NCBI RefSeq assembly: GCF_025642255.1
Contig: NZ_CP106759.1
Span: forward strand, 2,569,501-2,633,500
Direction of reading: 5' to 3'
Source of the DNA: Stenotrophomonas maltophilia
GTDB taxonomy: Bacteria; Pseudomonadota; Gammaproteobacteria; Xanthomonadales; Xanthomonadaceae
DNA length: 64,000 nt
Position numbers and translations under genes: made by a program. Shown here piece by piece: positions 29,209 through 40,967 of the stretch. A model generated the notes under the pieces. It was not told where the DNA came from. It searched no databases and saw only the letters and a list, made by a program, of their open reading frames with translations. Every line of letters begins with the position of its first letter. Position 1 is the stretch's first letter.

Positions 29209-30165
29209 TCAGGCGCCGGCGAAATCGAAGGCCAGCACGTCGGCGATGCGGGGCGTGCGGTTCATCGCCATCAACAGGCGATCGATGCCGACCGCAACTC
29301 CCGCACACGCAGGCATCGCGGGCAGCGCCGCCAGCAGTGCCTCGTCCAGCGCCGGCTGCACCTGCCCGCGCGCATGGCGGCGCTGCAGGTCGTGCTGGAA
29401 ACGCGCCCGTTGTTCGTCGGCATCGTTCAGTTCGTGATAGCCGTTGGCCAGCTCCACGGCCCCCAGGTACAGCTCGAACCGCTCGGCCAGCGGCGGCGTA
29501 CCAGGGCGGATGCGGGCCAGTGCTGCCTGGCTCGCCGGCCAGTCGTGGACAACGGTCATGACTGCGTCATCGAAATGCGGTTGGATGCGATGGGTCATCA
29601 GCAGATCCAGCCAGTCGTCGCGGGTCAGCCCGACCGGGTCGATATGCACGTCACCCAGCGCAGCGCGCAGCCCGGCCTCATCGGTCTGGAACGGATCCAC
29701 GCCCACCTGCTGCTGGAACAGCTCGCGGTAGCTCAGCACACGCAGGCTGGCGCTGCGTCCAACCAGGCCCAGAGCCAGGCGGACCAGCTCCGCGGTTTCC
29801 TGCACCAGCCGGTGATGGTCCCAGCCAACCCGGTACCACTCCAGCAGGGTGAACTCCGGGTTATGGCGCCCGCCGGCCTCGCCGTTGCGGAACACCCGCC
29901 CCAGTTCGTAGCAGTCGCCGACACCGGCAGCGAGCAGCCGCTTGAGCGGGTACTCCGGCGACGTACGCAGCCAGCGACGGCGGCCGCCGGCGTCGACATG
30001 GCCGCTGAAGTCGGTATGGAAGCTGTCGATGTTGGGCTCGGTATTACCGGCCACCGACAGGATCGGTGTCTCCACCTCCAGCACGTCACGCTCTGCGAAG
30101 AAGCGGCGCACCAGTGCGTTCAGCGCGGCACGCTGCTGCAGTTTGCGCCGCAGGGCGTCGCTCAC
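29209..30165 (-). CDS. epmA: EF-P--(R)-beta-lysine ligase
   Basis: EpmA attaches (R)-beta-lysine to a conserved lysine of elongation factor P, helping ribosomes pass polyproline stretches. It is a class II lysyl-tRNA synthetase paralogue without the anticodon domain. At 318 residues it is typical. Motifs are LRTSPEYPLKRLLAAG, GRVFRNGEAGGRHNPEFTLLEW (motif 2), ELANGYHELND and GVAVGIDRLLMAM (motif 3). The start is GTG, overlapping the stop of the acetyltransferase gene (GTGA). The other modification gene, epmB, is not in the window. Confidence 0.94.
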   Translation of the reverse strand: MSDALRRKLQQRAALNALVRRFFAERDVLEVETPILSVAGNTEPNIDSFHTDFSGHVDAGGRRRWLRTSPEYPLKRLLAAGVGDCYELGRVFRNGEAGGRHNPEFTLLEWYRVGWDHHRLVQETAELVRLALGLVGRSASLRVLSYRELFQQQVGVDPFQTDEAGLRAALGDVHIDPVGLTRDDWLDLLMTHRIQPHFDDAVMTVVHDWPASQAALARIRPGTPPLAERFELYLGAVELANGYHELNDADEQRARFQHDLQRRHARGQVQPALDEALLAALPAMPACAGVAVGIDRLLMAMNRTPRIADVLAFDFAGA

Positions 30166-30647
30166 AGGATGCCCTCCGGGCGCGGGTGATCCAGCGGCAG
30201 GGTCAGCAGGTCGCGGGTGTCATCGATGTAGCCACTGGCCAGGTACAGCCGACGCGCCAGTTCGTTGTGGTGGTTCACCTCCAGGCGCAGGCGGCTGACC
30301 CCGCGTCCGCGTGCACGCTGTTCGCAGATGGCCAGCGCCTGCTTGCCCCGGCCACGGCCGCGTGCCCGCGGCCCCAGATAGAGCTCGTCAAGCAGCATGA
30401 AATGCCCGCCCTGCTCCAGGCTGAAGCCCATCGCGATCACCGCATAGCCGACCACCTGACCGGCTTCGTCCAGCCACAGCAGCACTTCGCCGTTGCGCGG
30501 ATCGGCCAGCAGTGCATCGACACCGCGACGCACGCGCACGTCGTCGAACTCGATCCTGTCCTCGGCGTAGAACGCGCGCATCAGCGAGATCAGCAGTTCC
30601 TCGTCGGCGCGGGTGGCCAGGCGGAAGTCCAGCGGGGCAGTCTGCAT
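30162..30647 (-). CDS. GNAT-family N-acetyltransferase
   Basis: The 161-residue protein has the GNAT fold: FRLATRADEELLISLMRAFY at the N-terminus, LLDELYLGPRARGRGRGKQALA as the acetyl-CoA pyrophosphate loop, and LRLEVNHHNELARRLYLASGY as motif B. The substrate is unknown. ATG 30647 is chosen for its AAAGGA ribosome site; the longer frame overlaps ligA. Its stop overlaps the epmA start, so both are translated together. It lies 52 bases downstream of ligA. Confidence 0.9.
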   Translation of the reverse strand: MQTAPLDFRLATRADEELLISLMRAFYAEDRIEFDDVRVRRGVDALLADPRNGEVLLWLDEAGQVVGYAVIAMGFSLEQGGHFMLLDELYLGPRARGRGRGKQALAICEQRARGRGVSRLRLEVNHHNELARRLYLASGYIDDTRDLLTLPLDHPRPEGIL

Positions 30648-30699
30648 CGGGAATCCTTTGCTGTTTCGGGCCGGGCGCATGTCACGCCCGGCAGGGTGA

Positions 30700-33213
<2,514 letters not shown>

Positions 33214-33329
33214 TCATGCCCTGTAACGTCCCCGCCCCGGCAGCGCCGGGCCCCGCTCCGCGAAAGACGGGCTTGCCGCCCTCCACCGGCAGCGCTAGCG
33301 TGCGTCGGCCGCCCTCCGGAAACCTGCCC

Positions 33330-34460
33330 ATGACCCTGCCTGCCTCCCGTCGTCGCTTCCTGCAGCTGGCCGGTGCCGGCCTCGCCGTCGCCGGCAGTGG
33401 CCTGCCGGGCCTGGGATACGCGCAAACCGCCCCGGCTGCGGCTCCCGCGTCGCCGCGCGCCGATGGGCCGGTGCTGCTGAACTTCAATGAATGCCCGTAT
33501 GGGCCTTCCGCCGCTGCGCAATCGGCCGCTCGCGACAGCATCGCGCGCTGCGGCCGCTACCGCTTCGAGCTGGCGGCGCAGGTCCGTGATGCATTCGTCG
33601 AACTCAGCGGCGTCAGTGCCGATCACCTGCGCCTGTACCCGGGCTCCAGCGAGCCCCTGAACCGTGCCGCCGCAATCTGGACCGGCCCGCAGCAGGGCCT
33701 GGTCGTGGCTGATCCGACCTTCGAGGCGATTGGCGACGTGGCCGCCGCGCGGGGCGCACAGGTCAGCCGAGTGCCTCTGCGCAGCGACGGCGCGCACGAT
33801 GTGCGCGCGATGGTGGCTGCCGCGCACGCGCGCCCGACCGGGCTGATGTATGTGTGCAACCCCAACAACCCCACGGGTTCGATCAGCCCGCCCGCCGAGC
33901 TCGCCTGGCTGCTGGCCAGCAAGCCCGCCGGAACCCGGGTGCTGGTGGACGAAGCGTACCTGCAGTACAGCGACCAGCCGAGCCTGATCGCGCAGGTGGC
34001 CGAGCGCGATGACCTGATCGTGCTGCGCACCTTCTCCAAGCTGTATGGCATGGCCGGACTGCGCCTGGGCGCGGCAGCGGCCCATCCCGATCACCTGCGC
34101 GAGCTGGGCAGCCTCGGCGACAACCCGTTGCCGGTGCCGGCGCTGGCCGCCGCTCTGGCCAGCCTGCACGATCCGCAGCTGGTTCCGCAGCGCCGTCTGC
34201 AGAACGCGAAGATCCGGCAGGCGACCATCGCCTGGCTGGGCAAGCGTGGCTTCAGCTGCCTGCCGTCGGAAGCGAACTGTTTCGTGGTGGACGTCCAGCG
34301 CGACGGTGCCGCCTTTGCCAGGGCGATGGCCGCACAGGGTGTGGTGATCGGTCGCAGCTGGCCGATCTGGCCGCAGCGCGTCCGTGTGACCGTTGGCACC
34401 GAGGAGGAGATGGCAGCGTTCCGCGCCGCGTTCGCCCAGGTCGCCGGGGTGCCTTCCTGA
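33330..34460 (+). CDS. Tat-exported PLP-dependent aminotransferase (HisC-like)
   Basis: This 376-residue fold-type I aminotransferase resembles histidinol-phosphate aminotransferase. Motifs are VCNPNNPTGS, LVDEAYLQYSD and the PLP lysine in TFSKLYGMAGLRLG; a substrate arginine is likely in RVRVTVGT. Unusually the N-terminus is a twin-arginine signal, SRRRFLQLAGAGLAVAG, followed by a cleavable region ending GYAQ. It should be exported folded with its cofactor. I start at ATG 33330, which puts the Tat motif at residues 7-12. Its substrate is unknown. The gene lies between ligA and zipA on the opposite strand. Confidence 0.9.
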   Translation: MTLPASRRRFLQLAGAGLAVAGSGLPGLGYAQTAPAAAPASPRADGPVLLNFNECPYGPSAAAQSAARDSIARCGRYRFELAAQVRDAFVELSGVSADHLRLYPGSSEPLNRAAAIWTGPQQGLVVADPTFEAIGDVAAARGAQVSRVPLRSDGAHDVRAMVAAAHARPTGLMYVCNPNNPTGSISPPAELAWLLASKPAGTRVLVDEAYLQYSDQPSLIAQVAERDDLIVLRTFSKLYGMAGLRLGAAAAHPDHLRELGSLGDNPLPVPALAAALASLHDPQLVPQRRLQNAKIRQATIAWLGKRGFSCLPSEANCFVVDVQRDGAAFARAMAAQGVVIGRSWPIWPQRVRVTVGTEEEMAAFRAAFAQVAGVPS

Positions 34461-34498
34461 CTTCATCCACGCAGGCGATGGATCTGCTGTGGTGGTGG

Positions 34499-34520
34499 GT
34501 GCCGACCGTGGGTCGGCATA
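34499..34520. repeat. Short palindrome between convergent genes
   Basis: The sequence GTGCCGACCGTGGGTCGGCATA has the stem TGCCGACC/GGTCGGCA and resembles a SMAG subfamily without the GTAG head. It lies between the aminotransferase and zipA stops and may act as a two-way terminator. Confidence 0.5.
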
Positions 34521-34536
34521 CCCGGGATGACCGCGC

Positions 34537-35277
34537 TTACCAGCGCGGGGTCTTGGTCAGGGGCGGCGCCTGGTGCTGGCGGTCATAGGCACGCAGCTCG
34601 TCACGGATGTGGGCGATGCGCTGGCGGCCGAGCGCGTTGCGGCTGTCGTCCAGCACCACGCCATCGAGCAGCTCGGCCATGCGCTGCACGGTCGGCAGCA
34701 TCTTCTCCCAGGCATCGAGCGCGGTCAGCGGCGCCGGCAGGGTCAGGAAGAAGGCGATGGCCGGCGTCTCCATGGCACGGATGTTGGCCATGTCGAAACT
34801 GCCCGGCTTCATGATGCTGGCCATCGAGAAGATCGGCCCCCGTTCCGGATGGCCCTCCACCAGACGATGGAACACGTTCATGTGGCCGAACACCAGACCG
34901 GTTTTCTCGGCCGCCACGACGATGTCCTCGCCCCGCAGTTGCTCGCCGGCCCGCGCGGCCACGAACAGCGAGACGATCTTGTCGAAATCCTGGGTGGCGC
35001 GCTTGCCCAGGTCGCTGGCCGCGCCGGCTTCGGTGTCGGCCAGGCCCAGCTCGGCCTGTTGACCCTCTTCGCCCAGTGCCGGATCGAGGCGGGTATCGGC
35101 CAACGGTACGCCGTCCTCGCCCAGGACCGGTTCGCGGCGCTCGCTGCTGGTCGGTTCGGTGCCTTCCACGCGGCGGCCCTGGGGCTTCTTCTTCGGACGG
35201 CCAAACAGGAAGATCGCGGCGATCAACAGCAGGCCGGCGGCCAGGATGCCGATGCGCAACAGTGCCGTGTCGGACAT
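34537..35277 (-). CDS. zipA: Cell division protein ZipA
   Basis: ZipA anchors FtsZ to the inner membrane at the septum. The 246-residue protein has an N-terminal membrane anchor (RIGILAAGLLLIAAIFLFG) followed by basic KKK. A charged linker rich in Glu and Pro comes next, then the C-terminal FtsZ-binding domain with VFGHMNVFHRL, GPIFSMASIMKPGSFD and IAFFLTLPAPL. It lies 46 bases after smc and is probably co-transcribed with it. In related bacteria ligA follows directly; here an opposite-strand aminotransferase gene intervenes. Confidence 0.95.
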   Translation of the reverse strand: MSDTALLRIGILAAGLLLIAAIFLFGRPKKKPQGRRVEGTEPTSSERREPVLGEDGVPLADTRLDPALGEEGQQAELGLADTEAGAASDLGKRATQDFDKIVSLFVAARAGEQLRGEDIVVAAEKTGLVFGHMNVFHRLVEGHPERGPIFSMASIMKPGSFDMANIRAMETPAIAFFLTLPAPLTALDAWEKMLPTVQRMAELLDGVVLDDSRNALGRQRIAHIRDELRAYDRQHQAPPLTKTPRW

Positions 35278-35323
35278 TCGATAGGTTCTCCGGCTAGTTC
35301 ATTCAGGTAACTAGGATGGCACG

Positions 35324-38300
35324 TCAGGCCGCGCCCGCCAATCGCGCGGCCTCTTCCAGGTCCACGCTGACCAGGCGGCTGACGCCCGGCTCGCGCATGG
35401 TCACGCCCGACAGCTGCTGCGCAGCTTCCATCGTCGCCTTGTTGTGGCTGACGAACAGGAACTGCACCTTCTCGCTCATTTCCTTGACCATGTTGGCCAG
35501 GCGGCCCACGTTGGCCTCGTCCAGCGGTGCGTCCACTTCGTCCAGCAGGCAGAACGGCGCCGGATTGAGCTGGAAGATCGCGAACACCAGCGCCACCGCG
35601 GTCATCGCCTTCTCGCCGCCGGACAGCAGCGAGATGCTGGATACGCGCTTGCCCGGCGGACGCGCCATGATGGTCACGCCGGTGTCGAGCAGATCTTCAC
35701 CGGTCAGTTCCAGATAGGCATGGCCACCGCCGAACAGGCGCGGATAGAGGGCCTGTACACCGGCGTTGACCCGGTCGAACGTATCCTTGAATCGGCCGCG
35801 GGTTTCGCGGTCGATCTTGCGGATGGCGTCTTCCAGGGTCTCCAGCGCCGTGGTCAGGTCCACATGCTGCGAATCGAGATACTCCGACCGCTGCGATGCC
35901 TCGCCATACTCGTGGATCGCCGCCAGGTTGACCGGCTCCAGCCGGCGCATGCGACCGTCGATCTGGTGCACGGCCTGCTCCCAGTCCCCCAGGCGGGCGT
36001 CCTCGGGCAATGCGTTGAGCAGGTCGGCCATCACGAAGCCAGCCTTCTCCACCGCAGCCTGCAGGGTGTCAGCACTGAGCACCAGGGCCTGCTGGTCCAG
36101 CTTCCGCTGGGAAATACGCTCGCGCTGCGCCAGCGCCTGCTCATCACGCTGGTGGCGGGTCTGTTCGAAATTGCGCAGCTCGGCGTCGATGCCATCAAGC
36201 AGAGTACGCGCTTCGGCCAGCACACGGTCGGCACGCACGCGCTCTTCCAGCGCATTCTGGTGCTCGGCCTGCAGCGATTCGACCGGCGAATCACCCTCGT
36301 CCAGCTGCGAATGCAGTTCGCCCAGGCGCGAATCCAGCTGCCCGCGCTGGGTGCTCATGCGCTCCAGCGCCTGGCTCAGCGATGCCACCTGTGCGCGCTG
36401 CGATTCCAGGGTCAGTGCCAGCGAATGCGAGCGTTCGCGCACCGCCCGTGCGGCTTCGCGGGCGAGGTCGCGTGCTTCGGCCAGCTGCCGGCGTTCGCTT
36501 TCCAGGGCCTGCCGGGTCGATTCCAGGTCGCCCATGCTGCTGACGGCACTCTCCAGCCGCGAACGTGCCTCGCGCGCCTGCTCGCGGTTGACCTCGAGGG
36601 TCTCCAGCAGTTGGCTCAGCTCGCCTTCGATGCGATCGATGCGCGTGCGTGCGGCCTCCACCTTTCCCTGCTGGCCCTGAAGCTGACCTGCCAGCTCGGA
36701 TACCGCACGATGCGCGAGGTACAGCGCCCGTTGCGCATCTTCGCGCTGCTGTTCGGCGGCCAGCAGCTGCTCGCGGAAGCCGGACAGCTGATCTTCCAGC
36801 TCGACCTCACGGTTCTGCAGCTGTTCGATCTGCTCGCGCAGCTCATTGATCTCGCGCTCGCGCAGCAGCGCACCCTGCTTGGCCGCACCGGAGCGCGACA
36901 CGCGCACCCAGCCCTGGCCGAGACGCTCGCCGCGCTGGGTGATGATCGAATCACCGGCGGGCAGCCGGGCCTGCAGGGCACGGGCCTCGTCCAGATCCCG
37001 CGCGCCATGCAGATGCGCCAGCAGGCGTCGGATCGCCGTCGGTCCGCGCACGCGCGCGGCCAGCGATGTCGCGGCGACGTCCAGATCGCTGGCATCGTCA
37101 GACACCAGTGCGATGCGCCCTTCGCCCAGTTCGCCCAGCGCATCGACCAGAGCTGCCGGGTCGTCCACCAGCACGCCTTCGATCAGCTGGCCGAGGGCGC
37201 TTTCCACCGCATTTTCCCAACCGGCATCGACATCCAGACGCTCGCCCACGCGCGCGGCCGAATCCAGCCCGCGCGCCTTCAACCAGGCAACCGCGGCGCC
37301 CTGCTCCTGGCCGAGTGCGGCCTGCTGCAGGGTTTCCAGCGATGCCAGGCGACCGCGCAGGCCATTGACCTGCTTGCGCAGTTCGGCCAGTTCGTTCTGA
37401 CCGTTGCGCTGCTGTTCCTGCACGGTGGCCACGCCCTGCTTGCGCTGCTCGACCTGTTCGCTCAGCTCGTCCAGTGCGGTCTTCTGCGTGTCGTGCTGCA
37501 GGTGCAGCTGCTCGAAGGCTTCTTCCAGCGCGTCCACGTCCAGCCCGGCACGCTCGGCGGCCAGCGCCTCGCGACGCCGGTCGGCGTCGAGGATCTGCCG
37601 GTCCAGGTAGTCCACGCGGGTGCGCTCGACATCGCCGGCGCGCGAGGCCTCGGAACTCTGTGAGGTGTGCTGTTCCCAGCGGTGCTGCCAGTCGGCCAGG
37701 CGGGCTTCGGCCTCGCGCAGGCTTTCCTGCTTGATCTCGTTCTCTTCCTGCAGCGCCTCCAGCTGCGGGGTCGCGGCGTCCACCGCCTCGCGCAGCACCA
37801 TCAGCTTGGCCTCATCGCCACTGATGTGCTGGCCCAGCTCGGCCAATGCCTGCCGCGTCTCGTCGCGGGCCTTGTGCAGGCGCTGCGACAGCTCGCGCTG
37901 GTGCTGGATCTGCTGCTCCAGTCGGGCCAAGGTACTACCGACCTGGTAGACCGCGGCCTGCGCGGTATTGAGTGCGTCGGCCGCTTCCTCGCGGCGCATG
38001 CGCGAGGTCTCGATGCGGGCCTCGGCGTCGCGCTGGTCCGCGATCAGCTGCTGAAGCCGGGTTTCTTCCTGCGACAGGCCCTCGCGAAGCTTCGACAGGC
38101 GCCCATCGAGGCCTCGGAACTCCAGCGCCTTCCACTCGGCATCCTTGACCCGGCGCTCTTCCTGCAACGCCTGGTACTGCTCCGCCTGCCGGGCCTGGCG
38201 CTTGAGGTGCTCGAGCTGCTTGCTGATCTCCTCACGCAGGTCGCCCAGGCGATCAAGGTTCTCGCGGGTGTGGCGGATGCGGGTTTCGGTTTCCTTGCGC

Positions 38301-38827
38301 CGCTCCTTGTACTTGGAGATTCCGGCCGCCTCTTCCAGGTAGACGCGCAGATCCTCGGGACGCGCCTCGATGATCTGGCTGATCATGCCCTGTTCGATGA
38401 TCGAGTAGCTGCGCGGGCCCAGGCCGGTCCCCAGGAAAAGATCGGTGATGTCGCGGCGGCGGCACTTGGTGCCGTTGAGGTAGTAGTTGCTGGTGCCGTC
38501 GCGGCTGACCGTGCGCTTGACCGAGATCTCGTTGAACGAGGCGTACTCGCCGGAGATGGTGTGGTCGGAGTTGTCGAAGATCAGCTCGACCGTGGCCTGC
38601 GAGACGGGCTTGCGGGCGTTGGAACCGGAGAAGATCACGTCGGTCAGCGAGTCGCCGCGCAGGCGGCTGGCCGAACTTTCGCCCATGACCCAGCGCACGG
38701 CGTCGATGATGTTCGACTTGCCGCAGCCATTGGGCCCCACCACGCCGGTCATGTTGGTCGGCAGATGCAGGGTGGTCGGATCGACGAAAGACTTGAAGCC
38801 GGACAGCTTGATCGTGGAAAGACGCAT
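35324..38827 (-). CDS. smc: Chromosome segregation protein SMC
   Basis: SMC is the condensin ATPase that compacts and separates chromosomes. The 1167-residue protein has the Walker A motif GPNGCGKSN (residues 31-39), an R-loop SSASRLRG, long coiled coils broken by a hinge around residues 500-650 (LGQLIEGVLVDD, GDSIITQRGERLGQGWV), the signature LSGGEKAMTAVAL and Walker B CLLDEVDAPLDEAN. Finding SMC and not MukB fits the Xanthomonadales. scpA and scpB are not in the window. Confidence 0.97.
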   Translation of the reverse strand: MRLSTIKLSGFKSFVDPTTLHLPTNMTGVVGPNGCGKSNIIDAVRWVMGESSASRLRGDSLTDVIFSGSNARKPVSQATVELIFDNSDHTISGEYASFNEISVKRTVSRDGTSNYYLNGTKCRRRDITDLFLGTGLGPRSYSIIEQGMISQIIEARPEDLRVYLEEAAGISKYKERRKETETRIRHTRENLDRLGDLREEISKQLEHLKRQARQAEQYQALQEERRVKDAEWKALEFRGLDGRLSKLREGLSQEETRLQQLIADQRDAEARIETSRMRREEAADALNTAQAAVYQVGSTLARLEQQIQHQRELSQRLHKARDETRQALAELGQHISGDEAKLMVLREAVDAATPQLEALQEENEIKQESLREAEARLADWQHRWEQHTSQSSEASRAGDVERTRVDYLDRQILDADRRREALAAERAGLDVDALEEAFEQLHLQHDTQKTALDELSEQVEQRKQGVATVQEQQRNGQNELAELRKQVNGLRGRLASLETLQQAALGQEQGAAVAWLKARGLDSAARVGERLDVDAGWENAVESALGQLIEGVLVDDPAALVDALGELGEGRIALVSDDASDLDVAATSLAARVRGPTAIRRLLAHLHGARDLDEARALQARLPAGDSIITQRGERLGQGWVRVSRSGAAKQGALLREREINELREQIEQLQNREVELEDQLSGFREQLLAAEQQREDAQRALYLAHRAVSELAGQLQGQQGKVEAARTRIDRIEGELSQLLETLEVNREQAREARSRLESAVSSMGDLESTRQALESERRQLAEARDLAREAARAVRERSHSLALTLESQRAQVASLSQALERMSTQRGQLDSRLGELHSQLDEGDSPVESLQAEHQNALEERVRADRVLAEARTLLDGIDAELRNFEQTRHQRDEQALAQRERISQRKLDQQALVLSADTLQAAVEKAGFVMADLLNALPEDARLGDWEQAVHQIDGRMRRLEPVNLAAIHEYGEASQRSEYLDSQHVDLTTALETLEDAIRKIDRETRGRFKDTFDRVNAGVQALYPRLFGGGHAYLELTGEDLLDTGVTIMARPPGKRVSSISLLSGGEKAMTAVALVFAIFQLNPAPFCLLDEVDAPLDEANVGRLANMVKEMSEKVQFLFVSHNKATMEAAQQLSGVTMREPGVSRLVSVDLEEAARLAGAA

Positions 38828-38997
38828 AGGGGTTCCGGACTGAGGCCGGCAAGCGGCCTGCGTTTACCCTCCAAGTCATTGATCCTGCTGGGATCGCCGA
38901 CCGTGGAACGGGTGTGACGCCCTGAGTATACCGATGTGGCCGTGTTCTACGAATGGGCGTGGAACATCGGGGCCCGCGCGCCCGCCGGGCGGGCCGA

Positions 38998-39031
38998 CAA
39001 AACAAAACGGGCACCCTCGCGGGCGCCCGTT
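38998..39031 (-). terminator. Rho-independent terminator of the rpsF-rpsR-rplI operon
   Basis: On the minus strand the stem AACGGGCGCCC/GGGTGCCCGTT, with loop GCGA, is followed by TTTGTTTTGT. It lies 32 bases after the rplI stop. Confidence 0.85.
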
Positions 39032-39062
39032 CTGCGGTGATGCCAGGCCTTGTGGCGTGGGA

Positions 39063-39512
39063 TCAGGCTTCGGCTTCGACGACGACCTTGACGGTGGTCT
39101 CGACGTCGGCGTGCAGGTGGATCAGCACGTCGTACTCGCCGATGTTGCGGAACGCGCCTTCGCCCAGGATGACTTCGCTCTTTTCCAGCGGCAGGCCGGC
39201 GGCGGTGAAGGCCTCGGCGATGTCGCGCGGGCCGACCGAGCCGTACAGCTTGCCTTCGGTCGAAGCATTGGCGGCGATGGTGACGCTCGCGCCTTCCAGC
39301 TTCGCCTTGCGGGCTTCAGCCTCGGCGTGGATGGACTGGGCCTTGGCTTCGTACTCGGCGCGCTTGGCTTCGAACTCTGCCTTGTTGCTCTCGGTGGCCG
39401 GCACGGCCTTGCCCTGCGGCACGAGGAAGTTGCGGCCGTAGCCCGGCTTGACGGTGACCAGGTCACCCAGGTTGCCGAGGTTGGTGACCTTCTGCAGGAG
39501 GATCAGCTGCAT
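39063..39512 (-). CDS. rplI: 50S ribosomal protein L9
   Basis: L9 binds 23S rRNA at the base of the L1 stalk and limits frameshifting. The 149-residue length is standard, with the N-terminal signature [19 protein letters not shown] and [13 protein letters not shown], the long connecting helix and the C-terminal domain. It is the last gene of the S6-S18-L9 operon. A gap of 104 bases separates it from rpsR, with no gene seen in it. Confidence 0.98.
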   Translation of the reverse strand: MQLILLQKVTNLGNLGDLVTVKPGYGRNFLVPQGKAVPATESNKAEFEAKRAEYEAKAQSIHAEAEARKAKLEGASVTIAANASTEGKLYGSVGPRDIAEAFTAAGLPLEKSEVILGEGAFRNIGEYDVLIHLHADVETTVKVVVEAEA

Positions 39513-39616
39513 GGTTTTACTCCAGATAAGTTATTCGTTAGCGAGGCGATGCCCCGCAACAAAGGCTGTCCGAATAGCTGGCACAACGGGGCGGCACGCG
39601 GCCACCCCGCCGGGCA

Positions 39617-39847
39617 TCAGACGTCGTGGTTGTCGGTGTACGGAATCAGGGCCAGGAAGCGAGCGCGCTTGACGGCGGTCGCCAGCTGACGCTGGTACTT
39701 CGACTTGGTACCGGTGACGCGGCTCGGCACGATCTTGCCGTTCTCGGTCAGGTACTGGCGCAGGGTGTTGAGATCCTTGTAGTCGATCTCCTTGACACCT
39801 TCAGCCGTGAACTTGCAGAACTTGCGGCGACGGAAGAACTTGGACAT
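39617..39847 (-). CDS. rpsR: 30S ribosomal protein S18
   Basis: The 76-residue S18 pairs with S6 on the platform of the 30S subunit. Conserved elements are [35 protein letters not shown] and a basic core. It has the Cys in KFCKF. It follows rpsF by 11 bases; the priB gene found between them in enterics is absent. Confidence 0.98.
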   Translation of the reverse strand: MSKFFRRRKFCKFTAEGVKEIDYKDLNTLRQYLTENGKIVPSRVTGTKSKYQRQLATAVKRARFLALIPYTDNHDV

Positions 39848-39858
39848 GGGAAGGCTCC

Positions 39859-40296
39859 TTAGGCGGCGGAAGCGGCGTCTTCGCCGGCTTCGTTGTCAGC
39901 GGTGGTGGTGGACTCGCCTTCTTCGTCGTCACGACGACGGCGCTCACCGCGCTCCGGCTTGTCACCCTTCTCGTCCTTGCTCTTCATGATCAGCGACTGC
40001 TCGGTGTCAGCCTCGTCACGCTTGATGACCAGGTTGCGCAGCACGGCGTCGTTGAAGCGGAAGCTCTCGGTCAGCTCGTTCAGCACGGCCTGGTCGGCTT
40101 CGATGTTCAGCAGCACGTAGTGCGCCTTCACCAGGTTCTGGATCGGGTATGCCAGCTGGCGGCGGCCCCAGTCTTCCAGACGGTGGATGGTGCCGTTGCC
40201 GTTCTCGACCAGCGACTTGTAGCGCTCGATCATGGCCGGGACCTGCTCGCTCTGGTCCGGGTGGACCATGAACACGATTTCGTAATGACGACTCAT
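39859..40296 (-). CDS. rpsF: 30S ribosomal protein S6
   Basis: S6 forms a dimer with S18 that binds 16S rRNA; in several bacteria the pair also represses its own leader. The 145-residue protein begins [19 protein letters not shown] and has the [12 protein letters not shown] strand. The C-terminus is a long charged tail ([14 protein letters not shown] then acidic to the end), reminiscent of the tail that RimK lengthens in E. coli. It is the first gene of the operon with rpsR and rplI. Confidence 0.97.
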   Translation of the reverse strand: MSRHYEIVFMVHPDQSEQVPAMIERYKSLVENGNGTIHRLEDWGRRQLAYPIQNLVKAHYVLLNIEADQAVLNELTESFRFNDAVLRNLVIKRDEADTEQSLIMKSKDEKGDKPERGERRRRDDEEGESTTTADNEAGEDAASAA

Positions 40297-40338
40297 GTTT
40301 TTTCTACCTTTCGGATGTGGCCTTGCGGCCGGACAGCC

Positions 40339-40363
40339 CCCCGCCGTTCAGACCGCGGTGGGG
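40339..40363 (-). promoter_or_regulatory. Stem-loop in the rpsF leader, possible S6:S18 autoregulatory element
   Basis: In the minus-strand leader, CCCCACCG and CGGCGGGG pair with one A/C mismatch around a nine-base loop. S6:S18 leader elements are known in many bacteria, but whether this stem has the needed loop features was not tested by alignment. Confidence 0.4.
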
Positions 40364-40397
40364 CAAGGGTTCCCGCCAGGAAGGCAGGAAGCCGCGC

Positions 40398-40426
40398 ATT
40401 ATGGCGCAGATGGGGCGGCCGGGCAA
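40398..40426 (-). promoter_or_regulatory. rpsF promoter
   Basis: On the minus strand the -35 TTGCCC (40426-40421) is followed by 17 bases and the -10 CATAAT (40403-40398). The transcript would start near 40391, giving a leader of about 95 bases. Confidence 0.65.
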
Positions 40427-40501
40427 CCGTGGCCGAACCTGAACCCGGCAGCGCCGGGACCTGCCCGAGGACCGGCCGGCAGGCCCCCGGGGAAGCGGCG
40501 C

Positions 40502-40840
40502 TCAGGCCTTGTCGGCGTCGGTGGTGAAGCTCTCGCCGCAGCCGCACTCGGCGGTCGCGTTCGGGTTGCTGAACGTGAAGGTCTCGCTCAGGCCGTGCTT
40601 GCCGAAGTCGATCACGGTGCCGTCGACCAGGGCCAGGCTCTGTGCATCGACGTAGATCTTCACGCCGTCCTGGTCGAAGACCGTATCGCCCTCGCGCTCG
40701 TCACGGGCCAGGTCGGTCACGTGGCCCCAGCCGGAGCAGCCGGTCTTGGTCACGCCGAAGCGCAGGCCCAGCGCGCCCGGGGTCTGGGCGACGAAGCGCT
40801 GCACGCGCTCGAAGGCAATGGGGGTCAGGCTGACAGCCAT
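40502..40840 (-). CDS. iscA: IscA/SufA-family iron-sulfur cluster assembly protein
   Basis: The 112-residue A-type carrier would receive or hand over Fe-S clusters. The three cysteines of the family are present at Cys35 (TKTGCSGWGH), Cys99 and Cys101 (ECGCGESF), the same numbers as E. coli IscA. The ATG at 40840 has GGAG well spaced. No isc or suf gene adjoins it, so whether it acts as IscA, SufA or ErpA cannot be decided from context. The gene is divergent from asnS. Confidence 0.85.
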   Translation of the reverse strand: MAVSLTPIAFERVQRFVAQTPGALGLRFGVTKTGCSGWGHVTDLARDEREGDTVFDQDGVKIYVDAQSLALVDGTVIDFGKHGLSETFTFSNPNATAECGCGESFTTDADKA

Positions 40841-40967
40841 GGGACTACTCCAGAGGAACAGGGACATTATAGGGAGGTTGGGCCGCAGAAATGCCTCGCA
40901 AGCAGAACGCTGCAACCGGTAAACTCCCGTGTTCACAGATCGAGTCGATCAGCAGAGGATTCAAGTC

